From positions 1 through 5,845 of the forward strand of contig JAGLWW010000052.1 in NCBI GenBank assembly GCA_023133195.1: a DNA stretch of 5,845 nucleotides. The letters are read 5' to 3'. The translations under genes and the position numbers were made by a program. Positions 1 to 4,868 of the stretch are shown one piece after another; within the stretch, counting starts at the first letter, position 1, and each line of letters begins with the position of its first letter. Under the pieces are notes generated by a model, which worked only from the letters and a program-made list of their open reading frames with translations, was not told the DNA's origin and ran no database searches. This stretch comes from Candidatus Aenigmatarchaeota archaeon. Lineage in GTDB: Archaea; Aenigmatarchaeota; Aenigmatarchaeia; PWEA01; JAGHBM01.

Positions 1-744
1 GGAAGGTGCAGCAACACAGCTGAAGCCATAGAACTGGTGCTGTCCATGGAAAGAGGACCGGAAAAGAAGATAATCAAAAGAAAGGGGAAAGTAACCAAGG
101 GTGATGTGGAAAACATCCTAGGCAAATTGAGGGGAAATCTCAAGGAAAAGGAAAAATCAATAGCCATTCTGGAGAGGTATGCAGGGAAGCTTGAAGGAAG
201 GGTAAAATTCCTGGAAGATGAGAACAACAAGTTGAAAAAAGTCAGGTCCAAGAAAAGGACAAAAAAGCAACCTGAGAAAAAAGATTATAAAGTGAAGAAC
301 CTGGAAAGCGAGCTCAAGAAGAAGAATGAGAAACTTATTGAGATGAACAAGAGAGTAAACACGCTAAAAGAACTGGAGATGACGAGAAAGAAAGGGCTTG
401 TCCCTGTAAAGGTAGTCAAAGACTCCAGTTACGAGGAGTTGGTAAAAATTGAGAAGGAACTCGGACTCTACAGGGATTTATTATATTTCCGTGAGTATTC
501 AAGAATAGACAAAAAGTTAATAACCAAGTTAAAGGAAAGGGAAATAGAGATTATAGTGGGGAATTTCCCGGAAAATGTAAAGGAAAAAATAGAAAAGGAA
601 GGGATAATCGTATTGGGAAAGAAAGAGATTGAAATCAGGATTATCGGGGGATGCGGGATGATTTCCAAGGAAAACGCAAAAAAGGTAAGAAAGAAGGGTT
701 TCATCGGATGGCTAAAGGAATACAGGAAGAGGTCTAATGATTGA
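1..744 (+). CDS. Coiled-coil protein resembling COG2433/DUF460, 3' part only
   Basis: The frame is open from base 1 and the first codons look coding (GRCSNTAEAIELVLSMERG), so the start probably lies outside the window; a GTG at 37 or ATG at 46 could start a shorter form. Bases about 90-390 encode a highly charged, Lys/Glu-rich coiled coil. Bases about 415-730 encode a small alpha/beta domain containing IEIIVGNFPENVKEKIEKEG, then IIVLGKKEIEIRIIGG, and ending GWLKEYRKRS. A long coiled coil followed by such a domain with a closing EYR-type motif recalls the archaeal COG2433 family, whose N-terminal part (outside the window) is a predicted RuvC/YqgF-like RNase H fold. The cellular role of that family is not established. 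The gene ends at a TGA 8 bases inside the archaeosortase gene, so the two are probably one transcript. Family assignment is from memory of C-terminal motifs and is moderate; the coding call itself is strong. Confidence 0.72.
   Translation, partial: GRCSNTAEAIELVLSMERGPEKKIIKRKGKVTKGDVENILGKLRGNLKEKEKSIAILERYAGKLEGRVKFLEDENNKLKKVRSKKRTKKQPEKKDYKVKNLESELKKKNEKLIEMNKRVNTLKELEMTRKKGLVPVKVVKDSSYEELVKIEKELGLYRDLLYFREYSRIDKKLITKLKEREIEIIVGNFPENVKEKIEKEGIIVLGKKEIEIRIIGGCGMISKENAKKVRKKGFIGWLKEYRKRSND
725..732 (+). promoter_or_regulatory. Ribosome binding site of archaeosortase gene
   Basis: GGAAGAGG ends four bases before the ATG at 737 and lies inside the upstream coding region. It supports this start and translation of the pair from one mRNA. 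The core GAGG match is short and the spacing slightly tight. Confidence 0.5.
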
Positions 745-1258
745 AAACAAAAAACTCAGTGAAACTCTTATATTCCTTACCAAGCTGCTTCTGTTTTCAA
801 TACCGCTTTATCTTGTGATATGGCTCGGCATTGACCTGGGATTTCTGCAGGAAACCGTGACAAAAACCGTTTTCTCCTTTCTTAATCTCATGGGAGTTTC
901 TGTGGAGAGGCAGGGATTCTTACTTATTTTTGAAAATTTTTCCGTAAACATAAGCAAGGACTGCACGGGATGGAAAGGATTGTTGTTCTTATCAGCATTG
1001 ATTTTGTCCACGAAGGCCTCGTGGAAGAAAAAGGCGGCAGGACTTGCAGTAGGTCTGCCTGCTTTTTTTGCCTTCAACCTGCTCCGTATCCTGTTTATGA
1101 TATGGTTGGGCATGAAAAATCCTGAACTGTTCGACCTGTTTCACGATTTCCTGTGGCAGTTCTCCATGATAATCGTGGTTCTGGTCTTGTGGCTTATGTG
1201 GACCAGAATCAAGATTAAATCTTTTGCGAATGAATATATTAAACATGGAAAGAAATGA
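737..1258 (+). CDS. Exosortase/archaeosortase family protein
   Basis: This is a 173-residue polytopic membrane protein. Seen in the sequence: Cys76 in the motif DCTGWKG (75-81), Arg117 in FNLLRI (113-118) and His136 in FHDFLW (135-140), each at or beside a hydrophobic helix. Hydrophobic segments lie at about 11-30, 41-54, 80-92, 98-124 and 138-157. Cys/Arg plus His (or a second Arg) in this order is the active-site signature of exosortases and archaeosortases, which recognise C-terminal sorting tripartite signals of exported proteins and transfer the protein to a lipid or other anchor. At 173 residues it is a short member; many relatives have about eight helices. No candidate substrate with a CTERM-type tail is in the window. 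The ATG overlaps the end of the upstream gene by 8 bases, with a purine-rich GAGG (729-732) four bases before it. The subfamily cannot be set from sequence alone. Confidence 0.88.
   Translation: MIENKKLSETLIFLTKLLLFSIPLYLVIWLGIDLGFLQETVTKTVFSFLNLMGVSVERQGFLLIFENFSVNISKDCTGWKGLLFLSALILSTKASWKKKAAGLAVGLPAFFAFNLLRILFMIWLGMKNPELFDLFHDFLWQFSMIIVVLVLWLMWTRIKIKSFANEYIKHGKK
1215..1224 (+). promoter_or_regulatory. Candidate TATA box (TTAAATCTTT) for small orphan gene
   Basis: TTAAATCTTT lies inside the 3' end of the archaeosortase gene, with its first base 30 bases before the ATG at 1245. That is the spacing expected for a leaderless archaeal transcript. The same ten bases recur before two minus-strand genes (3995-4004 and 4352-4361). 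It overlaps a TTG (1224) that could otherwise start the gene, arguing against that start. Confidence 0.45.
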
Positions 1259-1481
1259 ACTTACTAAAAAACTCAGAGACAGGGGCTATAGAATTGGGAA
1301 AAATAGCTGGAAAAGACTGGAAAAAGAGAAACTCACATATTCTTTACTGAAAACTTTAGATAATTATCCGAAAGATGAAGCAGTGAAAAAATTCAACGAT
1401 ATAATCAAAGACACAGAATTCAAACTAATTACTAATTATAAAATTGGCTTTGGTGAATACGTTATATTGAAGGATAAATAA
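1245..1481 (+). CDS. Small orphan protein, 78 residues, unknown function
   Basis: I do not recognise this protein. It begins MERNELTKKLRDRGYRIG, has a basic helical first half (about residues 1-35), and a second half with a predicted helix (about 43-60) and one or two strands (LITNYKIG, EYVILKDK at the C-terminus). There is no signal peptide, membrane segment or metal-binding motif. The frame is also open from TTG 1224 and ATG 1230; ATG 1245 is preferred because it sits 30 bases after a TATA-like element and no Shine-Dalgarno precedes any of the three. It overlaps the archaeosortase stop by 14 bases. Composition is AT-rich: by hand count 53 of 180 bases at 1261-1440 are G or C, against 33 of 60 at 2461-2520 in ftsY. 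The basic N-terminal half could bind nucleic acid, but that is only a guess. Confidence 0.62.
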   Translation: MERNELTKKLRDRGYRIGKNSWKRLEKEKLTYSLLKTLDNYPKDEAVKKFNDIIKDTEFKLITNYKIGFGEYVILKDK

Positions 1482-1503
1482 CTTTACCGCTAAAATTATA
1501 TTA

Positions 1504-1510
1504 GAGGTGA
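1504..1510 (+). promoter_or_regulatory. Shine-Dalgarno site of 91-residue orphan gene
   Basis: GAGGTGA lies six bases before the ATG at 1517. It is a strong match to the 3' end of 16S rRNA and fixes the start. Because promoter-proximal genes in this window mostly lack such a site, it suggests this gene is translated from a transcript beginning further upstream, probably shared with the preceding small gene. A weaker TATA-like stretch (GATAAATAAC, 1473-1482) spans the upstream stop codon. Confidence 0.75.
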
Positions 1511-1516
1511 ATTCTA

Positions 1517-1792
1517 ATGAGAGATTTAATGGAAGAATGTATCAAAGATTTTAATCATGAAGTAAGCGGCATGGTAGAAAATTTTGATATAAAAATGAGA
1601 TATAGAGAAGGTATAAAAAAAGTCAAGTGCGAAGGAGAATATAATGGAAATGGCTTTATTTTTAAGACAACTTTATTTTCCGGTTGCCCTGACCTCGGCA
1701 ACAAGAAATTTGAAAAATCTGAAGTATATGATACTTACAAAGAGATGCAAGAAGCTGCCGAAAAAGTAAAAGAATATGCAATAAAAAAGTAG
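1517..1792 (+). CDS. Small orphan protein, 91 residues, unknown function
   Basis: I do not recognise this protein. It appears to have an N-terminal acidic helix (about residues 1-20), a central run of likely beta-strands (DIKMRYREG, KKVKCEGEYN, FIFKTTLFSG; about 24-56), and a C-terminal charged helix (about 70-91, ending EKVKEYAIKK). Cysteines at 8, 39 and 57 do not form a paired CxxC motif, so metal binding is not evident. There is no signal peptide or membrane segment, so it is probably a soluble cytoplasmic alpha/beta protein. The start is fixed by the GAGGTGA site. It lies 35 bases after the preceding small gene and is similarly AT-rich (18 of 60 bases G or C at 1621-1680), so the two probably form a small unit. 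The ftsY promoter begins a few bases past its TAG. Confidence 0.72.
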   Translation: MRDLMEECIKDFNHEVSGMVENFDIKMRYREGIKKVKCEGEYNGNGFIFKTTLFSGCPDLGNKKFEKSEVYDTYKEMQEAAEKVKEYAIKK

Positions 1793-1802
1793 CAGCACTT
1801 TT
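1785..1802 (+). terminator. Possible short hairpin at end of orphan gene
   Basis: AAAAGT (1785-1790) and ACTTTT (1797-1802) form a perfect six-base inverted repeat around AGCAGC. It covers the TAG stop and runs into a T-stretch, so it could help end transcription. The stem is AT-rich and weak, and its right arm overlaps the ftsY TATA box, so it may be coincidental. Confidence 0.25.
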
Positions 1803-1806
1803 ATAA
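1799..1806 (+). promoter_or_regulatory. TATA box of ftsY
   Basis: TTTTATAA is a good archaeal TATA element. Thirty bases past the T at 1800 lies 1830, the expected transcription start, which is three to nine bases before the ATGs at 1833 and 1839. The mRNA would be leaderless or have a very short leader, matching the absence of a Shine-Dalgarno site. Confidence 0.55.
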
Positions 1807-1838
1807 CCAATAAAATTTCTATATAATTAGTGATGTTT

Positions 1839-3047
1839 ATGTTCGGGTTTCTCAAGAAAAAGCTCAAGGAAAACATAGAGAAGATAACAAGGAGAATGGA
1901 AAAGGTTGAGGAGACAGAAGAACCGGAAAAAATAACCGTCGTCGTTAAAAAACCTGAGGCCAGGGAAGTCGTTGAGAAGCCTAAGAAATCGTTTTTTAAG
2001 AGGAAGCCCAAAGCAAAACCAGAGGAACCGAAAGAAGAACCTCCAAAAAAGGAGCCCATAGAAGAAAAGCCAGTAAAGGAGATAGAACCGAAAAAAGAGG
2101 AAAAAAGGGAAGAGGTAAAGGATCCTGAGAAAAAAGAAGAAGCAAAAAAGCCAAGAGAAGAACCCAAGAAAGAACCGGAAAAACCGAAGAAAAAGTTCGG
2201 GCTGTTCAAAAAACGGGTTATAGAAGAAAAGGATTTGAAGGATTTGCTCTGGGATTTGCAGATCTCTCTCATGGAATCTGACGTGGCCCTGGAGACCGCG
2301 GAAAAGATATGCAACGATTTGAAGAAAAATCTCGTGGGCAGGGAAATAAAGAAAGGTGAGATGGAGATAGTTGTAAAGGAAAACATAAAGAACTCTCTTT
2401 TTGACATACTGGACCAGAAACCGGTTGACCTGATAAAAGAAGTGGGCAGAAAAAAGCCCTTTGTCATCCTGTTCCTGGGGTTCAACGGTAGCGGAAAGAC
2501 CACCGCAATAGCGCGCATAGCACACTTGCTCAAGGAGAACGGACTCACGGTAAACATGGCTGCGGGAGATACCTGGAGGGCCGCGGCAATAAACCAATTG
2601 GAAAAGCATGGCCAAAAACTGAAGATACCTGTTATAAAGCATGACTACGGGGCGGATTCTGCCGCAGTGATTTACGATGCTGTGAAGTACGCTGAAGCCA
2701 AAGGAATAGATGTAGTCCTTGCGGACACGGCTGGGAGGACTCATACTAACGTGAACCTGATGAACGAGCTTGACAAGATAACAAAGGTGAATAAGCCTGA
2801 CATGAAGATTCTTGTAATAGATTCATTGACAGGGAACGATGCTGTAGAACAGGCCAGTTCATTCGAGGAAACCGTGGGCGTGGACGGGATAATTCTCACG
2901 AAAATGGATGTAAACGAGAAGGGCGGAGCGGCTCTGTCCGTATCGCACACAATTAAGAAGCCAATTCTTTACATAGGCACAGGGCAGGAATACGGAGACC
3001 TAGAGAAATTTAACCCGAGAAAAATCATCCAGAACTTGCTGGAGTAA
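1839..3047 (+). CDS. ftsY: Signal recognition particle receptor FtsY
   Basis: FtsY is the SRP receptor GTPase: it docks SRP54-ribosome complexes at the cytoplasmic membrane and the two GTPases reciprocally activate. Numbered from ATG 1839 (402 residues): a Lys/Glu/Pro-rich A region at about 20-118; the helical N domain at about 128-205; and the G domain with P-loop GFNGSGKTT (214-222), DTWRAAA (244-250), the FtsY-typical DTAGRTHTN followed by LMNEL (296-310), GNDAVEQA (332-339), TKMD for guanine recognition (354-357) and the closing loop GTGQEYGDLEKF (380-391). All GTPase motifs are present, so it should be active. GTG 1830 and ATG 1833 are in frame; ATG 1839 is preferred because MFGFLKKKLK resembles other archaeal FtsY starts. 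Trp246 replaces the more common Phe of DTFRAAA. It appears monocistronic, without the prefoldin gene that adjoins ftsY in many archaea. Identification is secure; the start is less so. Confidence 0.96.
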   Translation: MFGFLKKKLKENIEKITRRMEKVEETEEPEKITVVVKKPEAREVVEKPKKSFFKRKPKAKPEEPKEEPPKKEPIEEKPVKEIEPKKEEKREEVKDPEKKEEAKKPREEPKKEPEKPKKKFGLFKKRVIEEKDLKDLLWDLQISLMESDVALETAEKICNDLKKNLVGREIKKGEMEIVVKENIKNSLFDILDQKPVDLIKEVGRKKPFVILFLGFNGSGKTTAIARIAHLLKENGLTVNMAAGDTWRAAAINQLEKHGQKLKIPVIKHDYGADSAAVIYDAVKYAEAKGIDVVLADTAGRTHTNVNLMNELDKITKVNKPDMKILVIDSLTGNDAVEQASSFEETVGVDGIILTKMDVNEKGGAALSVSHTIKKPILYIGTGQEYGDLEKFNPRKIIQNLLE

Positions 3048-3061
3048 ATCAGATTACTGCC

Positions 3062-3090
3062 TTTTTATTGATTAAATCATAAAATTTTTT
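3062..3090 (+). terminator. T-rich termination region after ftsY
   Basis: Two T-runs on the plus strand, TTTTT at 3062-3066 and TTTTTT at 3085-3090, follow the ftsY stop at 3047. Archaeal RNA polymerase commonly terminates at such oligo-T tracts without a hairpin, and I see none here. The second run lies inside the convergent gene, so ftsY transcripts may end antisense to it. Confidence 0.45.
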
Positions 3091-3965
3091 CTTATTACAG
3101 GCTTTATCAATTCTTCCCGCTTGTATTCCTTATAATAATCATAAGCAAAGCGTGTAATTATGACCGGAACTGGTATCATCAGTACTAAAGCTGGGCGGAA
3201 AAAACTGATACCGGTCACCAAACCCGTCGAAATAGCTGCAGCTGTTAATGCGATACGATTTATCCCGGGTCTGTCAACAATATAATCTATCCACCTCGAT
3301 TCAAACAGAGCTTCTTTGTCGTCTTCAAGCATAATATCGGTAAGATTATTCACAACTGCTTCCTGAAATTTCATCTCTACTACATACCTTTCGTGCTTGG
3401 AAACATTTTCTTCATCCTTTGTCAATAATCTGTTTGTTCTTATCAGATAATCCTTTAGAATCATATGCGTGGTCTCATGATAAACCCTGCCCTTGGTTTC
3501 AACATGGGTCCTGTCGTTGGGTATTATTATTGCTTCATGACCATACACAGTACCTTTCGCTTTCCTCTTTGTTTTATCGTATATTTTCAAATAGGGACTG
3601 TTTTTATCCAGCAGTATGCTGGATATACCTTTTGCACTATGGAAATATTTGTCTTCTTCTGCCGGACTGGAATCAAAAAAATCCAGGTCATCATGAATTT
3701 TCCTGCTAAAAATCCTTGGATAAACAGGATCTCTTGCAATGAATTCAGGCCTCTTGTCTTCCATATATTCTTTTCCGATTTCCTTCAGGACTTTCTTATC
3801 ACTGAAATCATTTGAAATCTTGTCCAAGTTGTCGAGACATTCATCGTAATAACGCTCAACATCTTCGTTCGTAATCCTGGGTCTCTTTTCAAGCCTGTTC
3901 AAATCTATTACACTGTCTTTCAGGCCGATATAACCCCTGAACAAACCGGACAAATTTAGCTTCAT
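3072..3965 (-). CDS. Predicted membrane-anchored HExxH metalloprotease (zincin-like), uncharacterised
   Basis: I recognise no named family. Numbered from ATG 3965 (297 residues): a charged, helical N-terminal part (about 1-120), a likely strand AIIIPN (145-150), then HETTH (163-167) and, 35 residues on, FQEAVVNNLTD with Glu202. A strand followed by an HExxH helix and a downstream Glu is the layout of zincin metalloproteases, where the two His and the Glu bind zinc and the Glu of HExxH activates water. Two hydrophobic segments (about 236-256 and 258-275) form a hairpin, and the basic tail KEYKREELIKPVIRKN suggests a cytoplasmic C-terminus. With no signal peptide, the catalytic part is inferred to face the cytoplasm. 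An in-frame TTG at 3974 would add three residues; ATG is preferred, about nine bases after the predicted transcription start. It converges on ftsY with 24 bases between. Protease activity is inferred from the motif alone. Confidence 0.72.
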   Translation of the reverse strand: MKLNLSGLFRGYIGLKDSVIDLNRLEKRPRITNEDVERYYDECLDNLDKISNDFSDKKVLKEIGKEYMEDKRPEFIARDPVYPRIFSRKIHDDLDFFDSSPAEEDKYFHSAKGISSILLDKNSPYLKIYDKTKRKAKGTVYGHEAIIIPNDRTHVETKGRVYHETTHMILKDYLIRTNRLLTKDEENVSKHERYVVEMKFQEAVVNNLTDIMLEDDKEALFESRWIDYIVDRPGINRIALTAAAISTGLVTGISFFRPALVLMIPVPVIITRFAYDYYKEYKREELIKPVIRKNFMI

Positions 3966-3994
3966 TTGAAACAACTACATGGGAATAAAACCAG

Positions 3995-4014
3995 AAAGAT
4001 TTAAACCTTAAATC
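3995..4014 (-). promoter_or_regulatory. Promoter of HExxH gene with inverted repeat
   Basis: On the minus strand TTAAATCTTT (bases 4004-3995) is a TATA-like element whose first base is 30 bases before 3974 and 39 before the ATG at 3965. It is embedded in a perfect inverted repeat: GATTTAA (3998-4004), a three-base spacer, then TTAAATC (4008-4014). A dyad over a TATA box could be a repressor operator, but AT-rich symmetry also arises by chance. Confidence 0.4.
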
Positions 4015-4021
4015 GTAAACT

Positions 4022-4324
4022 TTATTCCAAGTTTTTAAAAAATTCTTTCTCCATACTGTACCATTCTTCAAGAACTTCTCCTACATCCGGCTTTTCCCTG
4101 TTCTCTTCCAGAGTCCTGAGAATCGTCTTGTATTCGGATTCCTTTACATAACTCTTAGTCCCATTTTTAAACATTTCAATTCCGTCATCTACAATCCTTC
4201 CCATTAACTTATCATTAGTCCAGGGGTATTTAGGGTTGTTTTTCCTTGCATCCAGAAGCCAGTTTATATTGCCAAACATCTCTATAACTTGCTGGGCCGA
4301 ATACATGGCATCTTCCAAATCCAT
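4022..4324 (-). CDS. Small acidic orphan protein, 100 residues
   Basis: I do not recognise this protein. From ATG 4324 it reads MDLEDAMYSAQQVIEMFGNI and appears almost wholly helical, with helices at about 2-25, 38-52, 60-77 and 80-99. It has several Trp residues (in NINWLLD, KYPWTND and LEEWYSM) and a net acidic C-terminal helix. There is no signal peptide, membrane segment, HTH or metal motif, so it is probably a soluble helical bundle. A GTG at 4348 would extend it by eight residues, but that codon is only about 13 bases from the TATA-like element at 4352-4361, too close for a normal promoter; the ATG leaves a leader of about seven bases. It ends only 17 bases before the TTAAATC element of the next gene, which has its own promoter, so shared transcription is uncertain. 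Confidence 0.66.
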   Translation of the reverse strand: MDLEDAMYSAQQVIEMFGNINWLLDARKNNPKYPWTNDKLMGRIVDDGIEMFKNGTKSYVKESEYKTILRTLEENREKPDVGEVLEEWYSMEKEFFKNLE

Positions 4325-4351
4325 CAAATCACTAATTAAACTAAACACAAA

Positions 4352-4361
4352 AAAGATTTAA
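4352..4361 (-). promoter_or_regulatory. Candidate TATA box (TTAAATCTTT) of 100-residue orphan gene
   Basis: The minus strand reads TTAAATCTTT here, 37 bases before the ATG at 4324, putting transcription start near 4331. The ten bases are identical to elements before the HExxH gene and before the plus-strand small gene at 1245. Confidence 0.45.
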
Positions 4362-4373
4362 GTTAGAACGAGA

Positions 4374-4823
4374 TTACTTGTTGAACTTGGCGATTACTAT
4401 TCCGCCGAATATGTCTATTATAAGGGCTTCTATCATCCAGGATATGTTTAAAACAATCGGCACTGCCAAGAGAAGCGACATTGAAAGGAAGGTTGGAATC
4501 GCTGTGATGAAAAAGAGCATTATACCATAGTTTATTCCCTTCATGAAGCTGAACTTGCCGTGGATTGAGTCCTTTATCGTAACGTAAAAAATTGTGAATA
4601 TCAGTGCCGTTATAAAGTTAAAGATTATGGATAGAACAAAGAACTCCATTCCAGGCGGACCCACGTTGGGCATCATAATCTCGCTCCAGAGATGGAAATA
4701 TTCCGGGTTGGTGTAAAAACTCATGGTTGCGTAAGAACCCAGAGTGTGAATAACCTGTGCAATGATCATAAAAAGTATTGCTGCAATGATTATTCCTCTT
4801 ATTTTTCCTTTCTCTTTCTTCAT
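4374..4823 (-). CDS. Four-helix integral membrane protein, unknown function
   Basis: This 149-residue protein begins with a basic stretch (MKKEKGKIRG) followed by hydrophobic segments at about 9-28, 60-82, 96-119 and 121-145, so four membrane helices are likely, with both ends cytoplasmic by the positive-inside rule. The loop after helix 1 holds YFHLWSEIMMPNVGPPG (42-58), rich in aromatic residues and Pro/Gly, and the last helix carries ISWMIEAL and FGGIVIAK. Glu, Trp and Gly residues within or beside helices 3-4, and FMKGINYGIML at the start of helix 3, look like conserved-type positions. It resembles small hypothetical membrane proteins I have seen in archaea and bacteria, but I cannot name a family or transported substrate. 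The ATG lies exactly 30 bases from the first base of a strong TATA box, so the transcript is probably leaderless. It diverges from dphB across 45 bases. Confidence 0.8.
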   Translation of the reverse strand: MKKEKGKIRGIIIAAILFMIIAQVIHTLGSYATMSFYTNPEYFHLWSEIMMPNVGPPGMEFFVLSIIFNFITALIFTIFYVTIKDSIHGKFSFMKGINYGIMLFFITAIPTFLSMSLLLAVPIVLNISWMIEALIIDIFGGIVIAKFNK

Positions 4824-4868
4824 ATTTTAATTATTAAAGTCTTCTTATATAAATTTTATTGTGATACC
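4824..4868. promoter_or_regulatory. Divergent promoter region between membrane-protein gene and dphB
   Basis: This AT-rich 45-base gap contains the nearly symmetric TTATATAAA (4845-4853). Read on the minus strand as TTTATATAA, it begins 30 bases before the ATG at 4823, ideal for a leaderless transcript. Read on the plus strand it is only 24 bases before the dphB ATG, so dphB more likely uses TTATTAAAG (4831-4839), which would start transcription near 4862 and leave about seven bases of leader. The two promoters therefore interleave. No Shine-Dalgarno precedes either gene. Confidence 0.55.

Noticed and set aside
1230..1244. ATG 1230 or TTG 1224 as start of the first small orphan gene
   Set aside because: Neither has a Shine-Dalgarno site, and both fall before the transcription start predicted from the TATA-like element. 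They are not excluded if the gene is read from the upstream operon transcript.
1917..2220. Apparent tandem repeat in the early part of ftsY
   Set aside because: The DNA is purine-rich with recurring Glu-Pro-Lys codons, but unit length and sequence vary. It is a low-complexity linker, not an ordered tandem repeat.
1673..2744. Long minus-strand open frames opposite ftsY (about 294 and 305 codons)
   Set aside because: Their translations are Phe/Ser- or Phe/Leu-rich low complexity, exactly what the complement of Lys/Glu/Pro-rich ftsY codons gives. The ftsY frame carries all GTPase motifs.
3419..3815. Plus-strand open frames opposite the HExxH gene
   Set aside because: They lack a promoter or Shine-Dalgarno site, have irregular Cys/Trp/Phe-rich content, and lie antisense to a frame with a coherent HExxH domain and membrane hairpin.
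4325..4348. GTG start at 4348 for the 100-residue orphan protein
   Set aside because: The TATA-like element at 4352-4361 would lie only about 13 bases from that codon, inside the untranslated or initiating region. ATG 4324 fits the promoter spacing.
4692..4868. Upstream extension of dphB in the same open frame
   Set aside because: It runs antisense through the membrane-protein gene and the divergent promoter. Diphthine synthases begin right at MLxLIGLGLYDE, matching ATG 4869.
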